Assembly: GCA_035577985.1 (NCBI GenBank)
Contig: DATJZY010000032.1
Coordinates: forward strand, 1 to 64,000
Direction: 5' to 3'
Source of the DNA: Candidatus Eisenbacteria bacterium
Lineage (GTDB): Bacteria; Desulfobacterota; Binatia; DP-6
Length of the DNA stretch: 64,000 nt
The notes below the pieces were generated by a model. That model was not told where the DNA came from. It saw only the letters and a program-made list of their open reading frames with translations, and did no database searches. Both the position numbers and the translations under genes were made by a program. Positions 1-8,138 of the stretch are shown here, in pieces. The first letter of the stretch is position 1; each line of letters starts with the position of its first letter.

Positions 1-1335
1 GTCGAAGCGCTGCGTCTTGCGGGTCGCATAGCGCACCTCGCCGGGATGGATGGAGTCCCAATCGCTCGCGGTGAACGGCCCTTCCTCGCTCGCGCCGTTG
101 CACGGCTGCGTGAAGGCCTCGATCGCCGGCAGCGGATCGCCCATGCCGCGCAGGTGGCGGTTGAAGAACTGGTTCACGCGCTCGCCGACGCGCGCGCCGC
201 CGAAGCCGAGCGCCGCGCGCGAGTGGCCGAAATCGTCGGCGAACAGCAGCGAGATCTCCGCCGTCGGGTATTTTGCCACCGTCTTGCGCCAGAAGCGTAC
301 CGCCTCGTCGACCGGGAAGAGGTCGTCCGTCCATGCGTTGTAGATGAAGAGGGGCGCCGGCTCGATCGAGTCGTCGACGTAGTACGCGGAATGGTGGGCC
401 GTGATCTCGCCGAGGATCGCCTGCAGCGCCGGATCGCCGTCGTACGGCTCGCCGGCGCCGACGCGCGCGTTCCACGTCGTGAGATCGGCCGCGAAATCGA
501 CGCCCGGAGGCGAGTAGAAGCCCGCCGCGGAGCCGATGCCGTACAGGGTCGCGTTCCACGACTGCTTCTGCACGCCGCCGCGCAGGCCGTACGGATTCTG
601 GATCCGGTAGTCGATCGTGCGCCCGTTGGGCGTGAGGGCGTAGGCGAGGTCCGACCACGGGATCAGCGGCGCGGCGGCGGCGATCTCCATGTCCTTTCCG
701 CCGGGGCTCCGCCAGGGAACGAAGGTGCCGTCGGGGAGCATGATGCGGTTGCGGAGCGCGGCCAGGATCATCGACTGGCCGCCGCCGTACGACGCCCCGG
801 TGACGCCGACCTTGTTCGGGATGACGAGGCCCTCGTCGGCCAGGAGGCCGGCCAGGTGCTGCGTGTCGTGCGCCTCGTAGCGGACGTCGCCGACGTGCGT
901 CCACCCCCGTTCGGCGCACACGGTCGGGTTCGAGAGCGTGGCGTCGGGATCGCGCGACGCCGCCGAGCCGCACGAGGCGTAGAAGCCGCGCGCGGTGTAC
1001 GACAGCACGACGTAGCCCTCCTCGGCCAGGGCGACGTACGGCGCGCCGTTCTTGCCGAGGCTCCAGCCGTGGCGATCGACGATCAGCGGAAACGGACCGT
1101 CCATCGACGCGGGCGGCAGCGTCACGCTGACGTCGAGCGGGACGCCGTCGAAGCTCTCGACGCGCGTCGTGACGTCGCCCTGACAGAACTGCACGGGGCC
1201 GTTCGGTGCGCATGCGACGCGGCCGCCGAAGACGCTCGCCACGACGGCCGCGTGCGCCGGCGCCTGCGAGATGCAGCCGGCGAGCGCCGCGACCACGAGG
1301 ACGAGTCGGATGCGAGCTTCACGCATGAGGGCCAT
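1..1335 (-). CDS. CocE/NonD-like alpha/beta hydrolase lipoprotein (3' end outside window)
   Basis: Partial gene: the frame is open from its start to the left edge, so at least 445 residues are visible and the C-terminus is missing. The N-terminus is a lipoprotein signal, a hydrophobic stretch ending in VVAALAGC, so the protein is probably anchored in the cell envelope. An alpha/beta-hydrolase core follows, with the nucleophile elbow VTGASYGG and a Gly-rich, Asp-containing downstream half like the CocE/NonD and S15 peptidase group (family knowledge). Two in-frame ATG codons, at 1335 and 1326, are both compatible with the signal peptide. The gene is divergent from the Ldh2-type gene. A second CocE-like hydrolase lies at 50665. 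Substrate cannot be inferred. Confidence 0.75.
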   Translation of the reverse strand, partial: MALMREARIRLVLVVAALAGCISQAPAHAAVVASVFGGRVACAPNGPVQFCQGDVTTRVESFDGVPLDVSVTLPPASMDGPFPLIVDRHGWSLGKNGAPYVALAEEGYVVLSYTARGFYASCGSAASRDPDATLSNPTVCAERGWTHVGDVRYEAHDTQHLAGLLADEGLVIPNKVGVTGASYGGGQSMILAALRNRIMLPDGTFVPWRSPGGKDMEIAAAAPLIPWSDLAYALTPNGRTIDYRIQNPYGLRGGVQKQSWNATLYGIGSAAGFYSPPGVDFAADLTTWNARVGAGEPYDGDPALQAILGEITAHHSAYYVDDSIEPAPLFIYNAWTDDLFPVDEAVRFWRKTVAKYPTAEISLLFADDFGHSRAALGFGGARVGERVNQFFNRHLRGMGDPLPAIEAFTQPCNGASEEGPFTASDWDSIHPGEVRYATRKTQRFD

Positions 1336-1409
1336 CGCCTACCGCGCGGGAACGAACCGCGCAACGAGGCTACACCGCCGCATGGGCCCCGTGGTAGGAG
1401 CGCCGGGCG

Positions 1410-2450
1410 ATGTCCCGCGTCTCTGCCGCAGCCCTCGAAACCTTCCTCGGGCGCGTCTACGAAGCGGCCGGCCTGCCGGCGGCCGACGCGGCCGCCTGCG
1501 CCGCGCAGACGGTGGACGCGGAGCTGCGCGGCATCGCGTCGCACGGGTGCGTCCGCGTCGGCGTGTTCGTGGAGCGCCTGCGCATGGGCACGATCAACCC
1601 GCGCCCGGCGATCGCGACGGTGATCGATCTTCCCGCCTACGCGCTGCTCGACGGCGACCGCGGCATGAGCGCGGTCGTGGGCCGGCGGGCGATGGACCTC
1701 GCGATGACGAAGGCCGGCGCGGCGGGGATCGGCGCCGTCGCCGTGCGCCGCGTCTCGCACACGGGACACGTCGGCTACTTCGCCGGCATGGCGCTCGCGC
1801 GGCGCATGATCGGGATCGCGCTCAGCAGCGCGACCGCGAACCTCGCGCCATGGGGCGGTGCGGAGCGCCTGGTCGGCAACAACCCGCTCGCGATCGCCGT
1901 CCCGTCGCGGCAGGCGTATCCGATCGTCTTCGACATGGCGACGAGCAAAGTGGCGCGCGGCTACGTCCTGGTCGCGGCGAAGGGTGGCGACCCGATCCCC
2001 GAGGGCTGGGCGCTCGACGAGAGCGGCAGCCCCACGACCGACGCCGCGCGCGCGGCCGCCGGCAGCATGCTGCCGCTCGGCGAGCACAAGGGCTACGGTC
2101 TCGCACTGGTCCTGGGACTTCTCACGAACGCGCTCAGCGGCAACCCGCCCGAGGCGGCGCAGCCCGACTGGCTCGAGACCGACCGCGAGTTCCTGCTCTC
2201 GATGCTGCTGGTCGCGATCGATCCGGTCCGCTGCCTCGGCGAGGACTACGAAGGCGCCGTCGACGCGGTCGTCGGACGCATCAAGGGGTCGCGCCTGGCG
2301 CCGGGGTTCGACGAGATCCGCATTCCGGGCGAGGGAGCGCATCGCCGCCGCCGCGACGCGCTGGCGAGCGGGATCGCGCTCGCGCCGGCGGTGGAACGCG
2401 AGCTCGACGAGCTGGCGACCCGCCTCGGCGTCGCGCCGCTGCGGGCGTGA
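1410..2450 (+). CDS. Ldh2 family (malate/L-lactate/ureidoglycolate-type) NAD(P)-dependent oxidoreductase
   Basis: 346 residues, the usual size for the Ldh2 / YlbC-type fold, which is unrelated to Rossmann malate dehydrogenases. Family hallmarks seen: DAELRGIASHGCVRV near residue 50 (substrate-side Ser-His), VRRVSHTGHVGYF near 115, GGAERLVGNNPLAIAVP near 150, and FDMATSKVARG near 175. The enzyme is expected to be cytosolic and to reduce a 2-oxo acid or oxidise a 2-hydroxy acid with NAD(P). The exact substrate (lactate, malate, sulfolactate or ureidoglycolate) cannot be told. The ATG at 1410 has a weak AGGAG about 11 bases upstream. It converges on the downstream hydrolase. Confidence 0.85.
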   Translation: MSRVSAAALETFLGRVYEAAGLPAADAAACAAQTVDAELRGIASHGCVRVGVFVERLRMGTINPRPAIATVIDLPAYALLDGDRGMSAVVGRRAMDLAMTKAGAAGIGAVAVRRVSHTGHVGYFAGMALARRMIGIALSSATANLAPWGGAERLVGNNPLAIAVPSRQAYPIVFDMATSKVARGYVLVAAKGGDPIPEGWALDESGSPTTDAARAAAGSMLPLGEHKGYGLALVLGLLTNALSGNPPEAAQPDWLETDREFLLSMLLVAIDPVRCLGEDYEGAVDAVVGRIKGSRLAPGFDEIRIPGEGAHRRRRDALASGIALAPAVERELDELATRLGVAPLRA

Positions 2451-2470
2451 GAGCGGCCGATGCCGGCGAG

Positions 2471-4846
2471 CTACTGGACGTTGCGCTCGAGGAACGCGAC
2501 CAGCGCCGGCGTGATCGGGTTGTCGACGCTGTCCTCCGCGCACACCACGTCCACGTGTGCGAAGCCCTCGGCCATGATCACCTCGTAGCCACCCGCGATG
2601 CCCCCGAAGGTGGGGAAGGCCGGGTTCGGAAACGACGCGTCGGCGACGCGCGGCTGCCCGCTACAGCTCGGCGCCGTGCAGGTGCCGATGCTCGTCCCGA
2701 ACGGCGTGTACGCGCCGGGGACCACTGCGAGGCCATTCGTCCCACCGAAGGCGATGACGGGGATGTTGATGTTCGCCGCCTGGGTCAAATTCTCGATGTC
2801 GCGGCGCCCGCGCCCGATCGAGAGCGCCGACGAGTCGAGGTTGATCGACTGCGAGCACTGCGCGGCGGTCGTGCACGCGGCGCCGACGTTGCCCGCCGAG
2901 CAGAAGCCTGCCGTGCACACGCCCGTGACCGAGGTCACGCTCGGGCCCGCGACCGGATAGTACACGTCGGTGAAGTTGGTGCCGCCCTTGTAGAAGTTCT
3001 TGGCCATACGGCTCATCAGCACCACTTCCTTCTCCTGGCCCCACCTCGAGCCGGGCAGCGTGGTCGGCGGCGGCCCGTTGTTCGGGACGATCGAGGGCGC
3101 GAACGGCCCCTCGGTGATGTCCTGCCAGGTCGTGAGGATTCCCAGCATCGGGCCCGGCGCACCGAGCGAGGTCGCGACGAACGACGCGAGACCGGCCACG
3201 AGCCCGTCGTCGTCGAGGAAGGCCCCGAGGCCGCCCTCGGCCGTCGAGCGGGGGAGGAGCGCGAGACCGTTGAGATCCGCCACCTTCAGGATCGCGTTGT
3301 TGTCGACCACGCCGCCCTGGTCGACGCGCAGGAGGTTCTCGCCCGTGTCCGGATCGAGCGCGGCCTGGAGCCCGGCCACCTCGCCGCTCGCGAGGATGCG
3401 CGCGTTCAGGATCGCCGACGTCGCGTACGACGTCGTCGGCAGCGTGCACTTGGGTGGCACCTGGCCGGTGCAATCGGTCGCCTCGGTCGCGATCGTGCAC
3501 GGGGTCACGCCGTCGACGCAGCGGGCGGCGTTGTCGCGCACGGCCCCGAACAGCCCGCCGTCGAACTTGGCGATGATGCGGTCGAGCGAATCGTTGGTGA
3601 GCGGCGTCCCCGCCGTCGAGCCGCCGCTGCCCTCGAGCAGCACGAGGCCGCGGAGCTTCGCGTAGCCGGGATCGGCCGGGCCGACGCCGGTCAGATTGAA
3701 GTCCGTCGAGGCGTAGCGCGCCGTGAACCCCGTTCCGGCCGAGTGTCCGCCGAGGAACACGTTCTGGTTCTGCGCGGCGGCGCGCGCCGCCGTCACGATC
3801 GCGTCGATGTCGCGCGAGAACATGAGGTTCGTCCACGAGGCGAAGAAGGCGAGATCGGCCTGCGTGTCGTAGAAGACCCCGCGACGATTCGGACCCGCCG
3901 CCAGGATCGGGTCGAGCGGCAGGGAGACCTCGGCGCCGAAGAGCCAGTCGAGCGCAATCTCGGGAGAGAGGAACTCCTCGGCGATCTGGAGCCCCGCCAT
4001 GTCCTCGAGCTGGTTGGTGCGTCGATCGACCGCCCACACCTCGAGGATGAAGCCGTCGGCGTAGGCTCGCGTGATCAGATTCTCGCCGATGATGCGGAAG
4101 TCGGCGGCGCCGCCCTCGAAACCGGGCACGAGGATGAGGATCGCCTGCGGCGCCCCGACCGGGGCGGCGAGGTGGTGGCGCGTGTAGCGGGCATGGTTCA
4201 GGTCGAAGCTGCCACCGCCGAACTGGGTGAGGAGCTTCGGATTCGTGACGACCACGCCGGGCGAGCCCGGTGTATTCGCCGGCTGCGCGGCGCTCGGGAC
4301 GTCGATCGTTTCCTCGGTGACGAGCGTCGTGCAGTCGTTGGTGGCGTTGGAGCTGCACGCGTCGGCGCCGAACGGCGACGCATAGCAGGCGTGCCGGACG
4401 ACGCTCCCGCTGCCGGAGTCGACGCACTTGGTCGCGCGCTTGGCCGACGCCTTCAGCTTCCCGCTGGCCACCTTCGCCTCGCAGCACATGACGCGTGGCA
4501 CGGAGGCGGAGTAGCCACACGCGGCACGCGCGTAGAGCTTCTTCAGCTCGATGCGGCACTGCGGCCGCAGCGAGTACGTGCCGAGCAGCGGCGTCCTCGT
4601 CGCGAGCTCGATCTGCGCGTTGGCGCAGCGCACGAACGCGCCGTGGCGCTTGTCCCCGGTCGTGCCGTCGTAGAAGGCGCACGGGCAGGCGCGCGCGATG
4701 GCCCCGCGCACTCCGGCGATGGACTTGGCGTCGCTGAGCGCCGAGGCGCCGGCGTGACATTCATCGGTGGCGGCGTGTGCGGCGCCGGCAAGGCCCAGCG
4801 CCAGGACGAGCGTGGCGAGACGGGTTGCGGGTGTCGGGATGCGCAT
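2471..4846 (-). CDS. Secreted Cys-rich alpha/beta hydrolase
   Basis: 791 residues. A Sec signal peptide (MRIPTPATRLATLVLALGL then AGAAHA) is followed by a ~130-residue Cys-rich module containing ARACPCAFYD and VPRVMCCEAKV. Next comes an alpha/beta-hydrolase core with LVPGFEGGAADF and the nucleophile elbow FLGGHSAGTGF. A Cys-rich insertion, CTAGFCSAGNVGAACTTAAQC, lies in the C-terminal third. I chose the ATG at 4846 over the in-frame GTG at 4864. The ATG is preceded by GGAGGG at 6-7 bases, and a promoter candidate at 4866-4895 would start transcription between the two codons. It probably acts outside the cytoplasm as an esterase or lipase; substrate unknown. Converges with the Ldh2-type gene. 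Confidence 0.75.
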   Translation of the reverse strand: MRIPTPATRLATLVLALGLAGAAHAATDECHAGASALSDAKSIAGVRGAIARACPCAFYDGTTGDKRHGAFVRCANAQIELATRTPLLGTYSLRPQCRIELKKLYARAACGYSASVPRVMCCEAKVASGKLKASAKRATKCVDSGSGSVVRHACYASPFGADACSSNATNDCTTLVTEETIDVPSAAQPANTPGSPGVVVTNPKLLTQFGGGSFDLNHARYTRHHLAAPVGAPQAILILVPGFEGGAADFRIIGENLITRAYADGFILEVWAVDRRTNQLEDMAGLQIAEEFLSPEIALDWLFGAEVSLPLDPILAAGPNRRGVFYDTQADLAFFASWTNLMFSRDIDAIVTAARAAAQNQNVFLGGHSAGTGFTARYASTDFNLTGVGPADPGYAKLRGLVLLEGSGGSTAGTPLTNDSLDRIIAKFDGGLFGAVRDNAARCVDGVTPCTIATEATDCTGQVPPKCTLPTTSYATSAILNARILASGEVAGLQAALDPDTGENLLRVDQGGVVDNNAILKVADLNGLALLPRSTAEGGLGAFLDDDGLVAGLASFVATSLGAPGPMLGILTTWQDITEGPFAPSIVPNNGPPPTTLPGSRWGQEKEVVLMSRMAKNFYKGGTNFTDVYYPVAGPSVTSVTGVCTAGFCSAGNVGAACTTAAQCSQSINLDSSALSIGRGRRDIENLTQAANINIPVIAFGGTNGLAVVPGAYTPFGTSIGTCTAPSCSGQPRVADASFPNPAFPTFGGIAGGYEVIMAEGFAHVDVVCAEDSVDNPITPALVAFLERNVQ

Positions 4847-4865
4847 CGTTTCCCTCCGACGCACT

Positions 4866-4895
4866 GGTCTACCGGTCGCCCGCGCCGTTCGGCAA
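4866..4895 (-). promoter_or_regulatory. Candidate sigma70-like promoter for the Cys-rich hydrolase
   Basis: On the minus strand TTGCCG (4890-4895) is followed after 18 bases by TAGACC (4866-4871). An A-tract lies just upstream (seven T on the plus strand, 4897-4904) that could act as an UP element. The predicted transcript start near 4859 would leave a short leader containing the GGAGGG site before the ATG at 4846. The match to consensus is only moderate. Confidence 0.3.
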
Positions 4896-4909
4896 GCTTT
4901 TTTTCCACC

Positions 4910-6040
4910 TCAGAGCGCCAGCACGCCCTCGATCTCGTCGAGGACACGAGCCCGCCAGCGTACGAGCGGGCTCGTCCCGGCGAGGAGCTGCTCGGTTTCG
5001 GCCAGGACCGCGTCGAAATCGACCAGCCAGCAGTAGGGGTCGTCGGCGGCGCGGTGTCCCACCGCGGCCGGCGGCTCCACCGGAAGCTGCCACGCCGCCA
5101 TGCGTCGGTGCTCGCCGGCCATGAGCGCGCGGACGGCGACGTGCGCGAGCCGGCTCGCGAGCAATCGATCGAACGCCGACGGACGGCCGCCTCGCACCAC
5201 GTGCCCGAGCACCGTGACGCGTGTCTCGACGGCGAGCCCCTTGCCGTCGGACTCGTGGAGCCGGGCGTCGACCATCTCCTTCAAGCGCTCGGTCGAGAGC
5301 GACACGCCCTCCGCCTTGATCACGATCACGCGATTCTTGCGGCCGCGTCGGGCGCGCACGCGCTCGATCGTCCGTATGACCGCGTCGACGACCTCCGCGT
5401 CGCTGCGACCGGCCTCGGGGAAGAGGACGGCATCGGCGGCGCCGGCGATGGCGGAGGTCATCGCGAGGTAGCCGCAGCGCCGGCCCATCACCTCGACCAG
5501 GAACGTGCGGTTCAAGGCGGAGGCGGTGTCGGCGATCTTGTCGCATGCGTCGACGATCGTGTTCATGGCGGTGTCGACGCCGATCGCGAGCCCGGTGAGA
5601 CCGATGTCGTTGTCGATCGACGCGGGCAGCGCGATCACGAGCGGGCCGCCCGATTCCGCTTCGGCGGGGTCGGAGAGCGCCGCGGCGCCCGCGATCGATC
5701 CGTTGCCGCCGATGACGAGGAGCGCGTCGATCGCGGCGTCGCGGAGCCGCCGGCGCGCGACGTCGCGCACGGCGCGCTCGGCGAACTCCCGGCACCGCGC
5801 CGAGCCGAGCATCGTGCCGCCCTCGCGGATGATGCCCGACACGTCGCCGGCGCCGAGCTCGGTGAGCCGCCCCTCGAGGAGACCCCTGTACCCGTCGCTC
5901 ACGCCGAAGACCTTCCAGCCCTGCGACATCGCCAGCAGCGCCGCGGCGCGGATGGCGGCGTTCATGCCGGGGGCGTCACCCCCGCTGGTGAGGATCGCCA
6001 TCCGGCCCGATCCGCTTCGTTGCGACCATCGTTCGCTCAT
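4910..6040 (-). CDS. pfkA: 6-phosphofructokinase
   Basis: 376 residues, family A phosphofructokinase, which commits fructose 6-phosphate to glycolysis in the cytosol. Motifs seen: LTSGGDAPGMNAAIRA (residues 18-32), PASIDNDI with the catalytic Asp at 143, VEVMGRRCGYLA, and VLGHVVRGGRP near the C-terminus. Residue 113 in GGNGS is Asn where E. coli PfkA has the Mg-binding Asp103 (GGDGS). Gly at the next position fits ATP rather than pyrophosphate use, since PPi enzymes usually carry GGDD. The start ATG at 6040 has GGGAGG about five bases upstream. The 13 residues before the first strand form a short extension. It is followed, with no obvious terminator, by the secreted hydrolase. Confidence 0.9.
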   Translation of the reverse strand: MSERWSQRSGSGRMAILTSGGDAPGMNAAIRAAALLAMSQGWKVFGVSDGYRGLLEGRLTELGAGDVSGIIREGGTMLGSARCREFAERAVRDVARRRLRDAAIDALLVIGGNGSIAGAAALSDPAEAESGGPLVIALPASIDNDIGLTGLAIGVDTAMNTIVDACDKIADTASALNRTFLVEVMGRRCGYLAMTSAIAGAADAVLFPEAGRSDAEVVDAVIRTIERVRARRGRKNRVIVIKAEGVSLSTERLKEMVDARLHESDGKGLAVETRVTVLGHVVRGGRPSAFDRLLASRLAHVAVRALMAGEHRRMAAWQLPVEPPAAVGHRAADDPYCWLVDFDAVLAETEQLLAGTSPLVRWRARVLDEIEGVLAL

Positions 6041-6117
6041 GCGACCTCCCGCGAGCGCGGAGTATAGCGCGCTCGTCGCGTTGCGCGTGAGCCCCCGTGC
6101 GACGGCTACGGAGTCGC

Positions 6118-7272
6118 TCATCCCCATGCCCGCGTGACGAACCAGAAGAGGCCGAGCCCGCAGACGGCGGCCGAGCCGATCTCGGCGATCCGGCCTCGCG
6201 CTCCCGGGTAGCGGCGGCCCAACGCGCCGAGCATGCTCCAGACAACAGCGACGATCGCGAGCTGGCCGAGCGCGACACCGACGTTGAAGGCGAAGAGCGC
6301 CGGCACGAGGCGTTCGCCGGGCAGCCCGAGCGCACCGAGCGCGCTCGCGTACCCGAGGCCATGCACGAGCCCGAAGACGAATGCGCCCAACGCGACGAGC
6401 GGCGCGGGGCGCTCGCTGCGCGCGAGGAGACCCAGGTGGCACGCGCCGAAGAGCGCGAGTCCGATCAGCACCATCGGGGGAACGGTACGCGGATCGGAGA
6501 TCGCGGCTGCGCCGAGCGCGGCCGCGACGATCCACGGCGTCGGACGATCCCGGCCGCCCAGGAGCCACGCGCCCTCGCACGCGACGAGCGTGCACGAGAG
6601 GCCGGCGAGCGTCGCCACCGCCGCCGGATCGGGGCGCACGCCGCCGAGGGTGGCGAGCGCCAGGGCGACGCTCTGCGCGATCGCGAATGCGGCGACGCTC
6701 GCGGCGAGGTCGGCCAGCGATCCCGCCAGGAGCAGCAGGGCGAGCAGGAACGCGACGTGATCGAGGCCGGTCACGGCGTGGCCCATGCCGAGCACGGCGA
6801 AGTCGACGGCGCTCGCCGATTCCCCGGCGAGCGGCCAGCGCGACGCCTCGGCCGTGAGGACGCGCTCGGCGACGGTGCCGTCCATCGCCGACACCCGGGC
6901 GAGATGGACGTGCGCCGGCGCGACGTCGGCCAGCAGGCGCGATTCGATCGTCCGCGGCGCGGGCGACGCGCATGCGAGGCTCCACGCGACGACGAGCTGA
7001 CCCTCGCGCTCCGCGCGCACGGTCGGCGGCGCCGTCGGTGTGCAGGGCGCCCCGCCGGCCACGAGCGTCAGATGCTCGGCGGCGTAGCGCCCGATGCGCT
7101 CGGCGTCGCGCCACGGATCGAGGCCGAGCAGGGTGAGGTCGATCGCGGCCAGGCGCAGCTCGACGTGCGCGCCGTCGGGACCGAGCGTCCAGCCGGACCA
7201 GGACACGCTGCGGCCGTGGGCGAGCGCGAGCGCCGGGGCGAGGACCACGAGGCCGAATGCGAGGCGCGTCAT
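6118..7272 (-). CDS. HupE/UreJ_2-family membrane protein
   Basis: 384 residues. The signal peptide (LAFGLVVLAPALALAHG) leads into a ~180-residue extracytoplasmic N-terminal region. The C-terminal half has about six membrane segments. It contains FAVLGMGHAVTGLDHVAFLL, the Gly-His-x-x-x-Gly-x-Asp-His signature of the HupE/UreJ_2 family, plausibly a metal site. Members are linked to metal or hydrogenase/urease functions or are simply uncharacterised; no hydrogenase or urease gene is present here. Its ATG overlaps the PpiC stop as ATGA (7269-7272), so it is the last gene of a coupled trio with PpiC and DUF3604. Confidence 0.85.
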   Translation of the reverse strand: MTRLAFGLVVLAPALALAHGRSVSWSGWTLGPDGAHVELRLAAIDLTLLGLDPWRDAERIGRYAAEHLTLVAGGAPCTPTAPPTVRAEREGQLVVAWSLACASPAPRTIESRLLADVAPAHVHLARVSAMDGTVAERVLTAEASRWPLAGESASAVDFAVLGMGHAVTGLDHVAFLLALLLLAGSLADLAASVAAFAIAQSVALALATLGGVRPDPAAVATLAGLSCTLVACEGAWLLGGRDRPTPWIVAAALGAAAISDPRTVPPMVLIGLALFGACHLGLLARSERPAPLVALGAFVFGLVHGLGYASALGALGLPGERLVPALFAFNVGVALGQLAIVAVVWSMLGALGRRYPGARGRIAEIGSAAVCGLGLFWFVTRAWG

Positions 7273-8138
7273 GGCAGCGGCTCGCTCGTCTGGACGTCGG
7301 CGGCCTTGCGGAGCGCGTCGAGCGAGGTGCGCAGCGCCGTCTCGTCGGCCCGGCGGCGGACCTCCGCGCGCACGCGATCCTCGATCTGGTCGAAGGGCGG
7401 GACCGCCGGCTGGCTGCGCTCGACGACCTGCAGGACGTGGAAGCCCATGCTCGTGCGGACGGGATCGCTGGTGGCGCCGACCGGCAGCTCGAGCGCGGCC
7501 CGCGTCGCCGTCTCGCCGACGTATTCGCGAAGCTTCACCGCCGGGAGAAGCGTGTCGGGGAGGGGCGCCACCTCGTCGTCGCCGAGCGCCGCCCGCACGG
7601 TCGCGAACGCTTCGCCGGCTCGCAGGCGCCTCGCTGCCTCGTCGGCGCGGGCGCGCGCGGGCGCCTCGTCGCCGCCGGGGACGCGCACCAGCACCTGCCG
7701 CACGCGGACGCGTCCCGGCTCGGCGAAGTAGTCGCGGTGCGCGTCGTAGTAGGCGACCAGCTCTTCGCGCGGCGGGTCGGCGCCGCCGCTCGCGAGCAGC
7801 TCCATGGTGGCGCCGACGAGCTGCGAGCGCACCGTGCGGTCGCGGCGCACGAGGCCGAGGTCGAGGCCGCGCTGCAGGAGCAGCTCCTCGTCGATCAGAC
7901 GATCGACGACGCGGCGCTTGTCGGCGTCGTCGATCGGCTCGCGCCGGTCGCCGGCGAGGGCGGCCAGGGTGCGCAGGTAGTCGTCGCGCGAGATGGCGAT
8001 GCCGTTCACGGTCGCGACCGCGCCGGCCGGGATCCCTCGCGCACCCCGCATACCGGTGACGAGACTCACGGCCGCGACGGCGAGCCCCGTCGCGGCGCCG
8101 ACGGCGAGCAGTGTGCGCGCCCGCCGCTCGGGCGTCAC
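7269..8138 (-). CDS. Membrane-anchored PpiC-type peptidyl-prolyl isomerase
   Basis: 289 residues. One N-terminal membrane segment (TLLAVGAATGLAVAAVSLV) is followed by a SurA_N-like helical region (IPAGAVATVNGIAISRDDYL). The parvulin domain follows (VRVRQVLVRVPG ... LPVGATSDPVRTSMGFHVLQ). It probably assists folding of an exported partner in the periplasm, presumably the co-encoded DUF3604 protein. The start is a GTG at 8136-8138 that overlaps the upstream stop as GTGA; no other start fits the membrane segment as well. It overlaps HupE/UreJ downstream by four bases. Confidence 0.85.
   Translation of the reverse strand: MTPERRARTLLAVGAATGLAVAAVSLVTGMRGARGIPAGAVATVNGIAISRDDYLRTLAALAGDRREPIDDADKRRVVDRLIDEELLLQRGLDLGLVRRDRTVRSQLVGATMELLASGGADPPREELVAYYDAHRDYFAEPGRVRVRQVLVRVPGGDEAPARARADEAARRLRAGEAFATVRAALGDDEVAPLPDTLLPAVKLREYVGETATRAALELPVGATSDPVRTSMGFHVLQVVERSQPAVPPFDQIEDRVRAEVRRRADETALRTSLDALRKAADVQTSEPLP

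Noticed and set aside
4881-4904. Plus-strand hairpin followed by seven T, terminator-like
   Set aside because: The stem is only four base pairs and both flanking genes are on the minus strand, so nothing on the plus strand would end here. The tract is better read as an A-rich element upstream of a minus-strand promoter.
1271-6067. Plus-strand open frame of nearly 1600 codons
   Set aside because: It has an Arg-rich composition, no recognisable motif, and runs antisense to well-supported genes.
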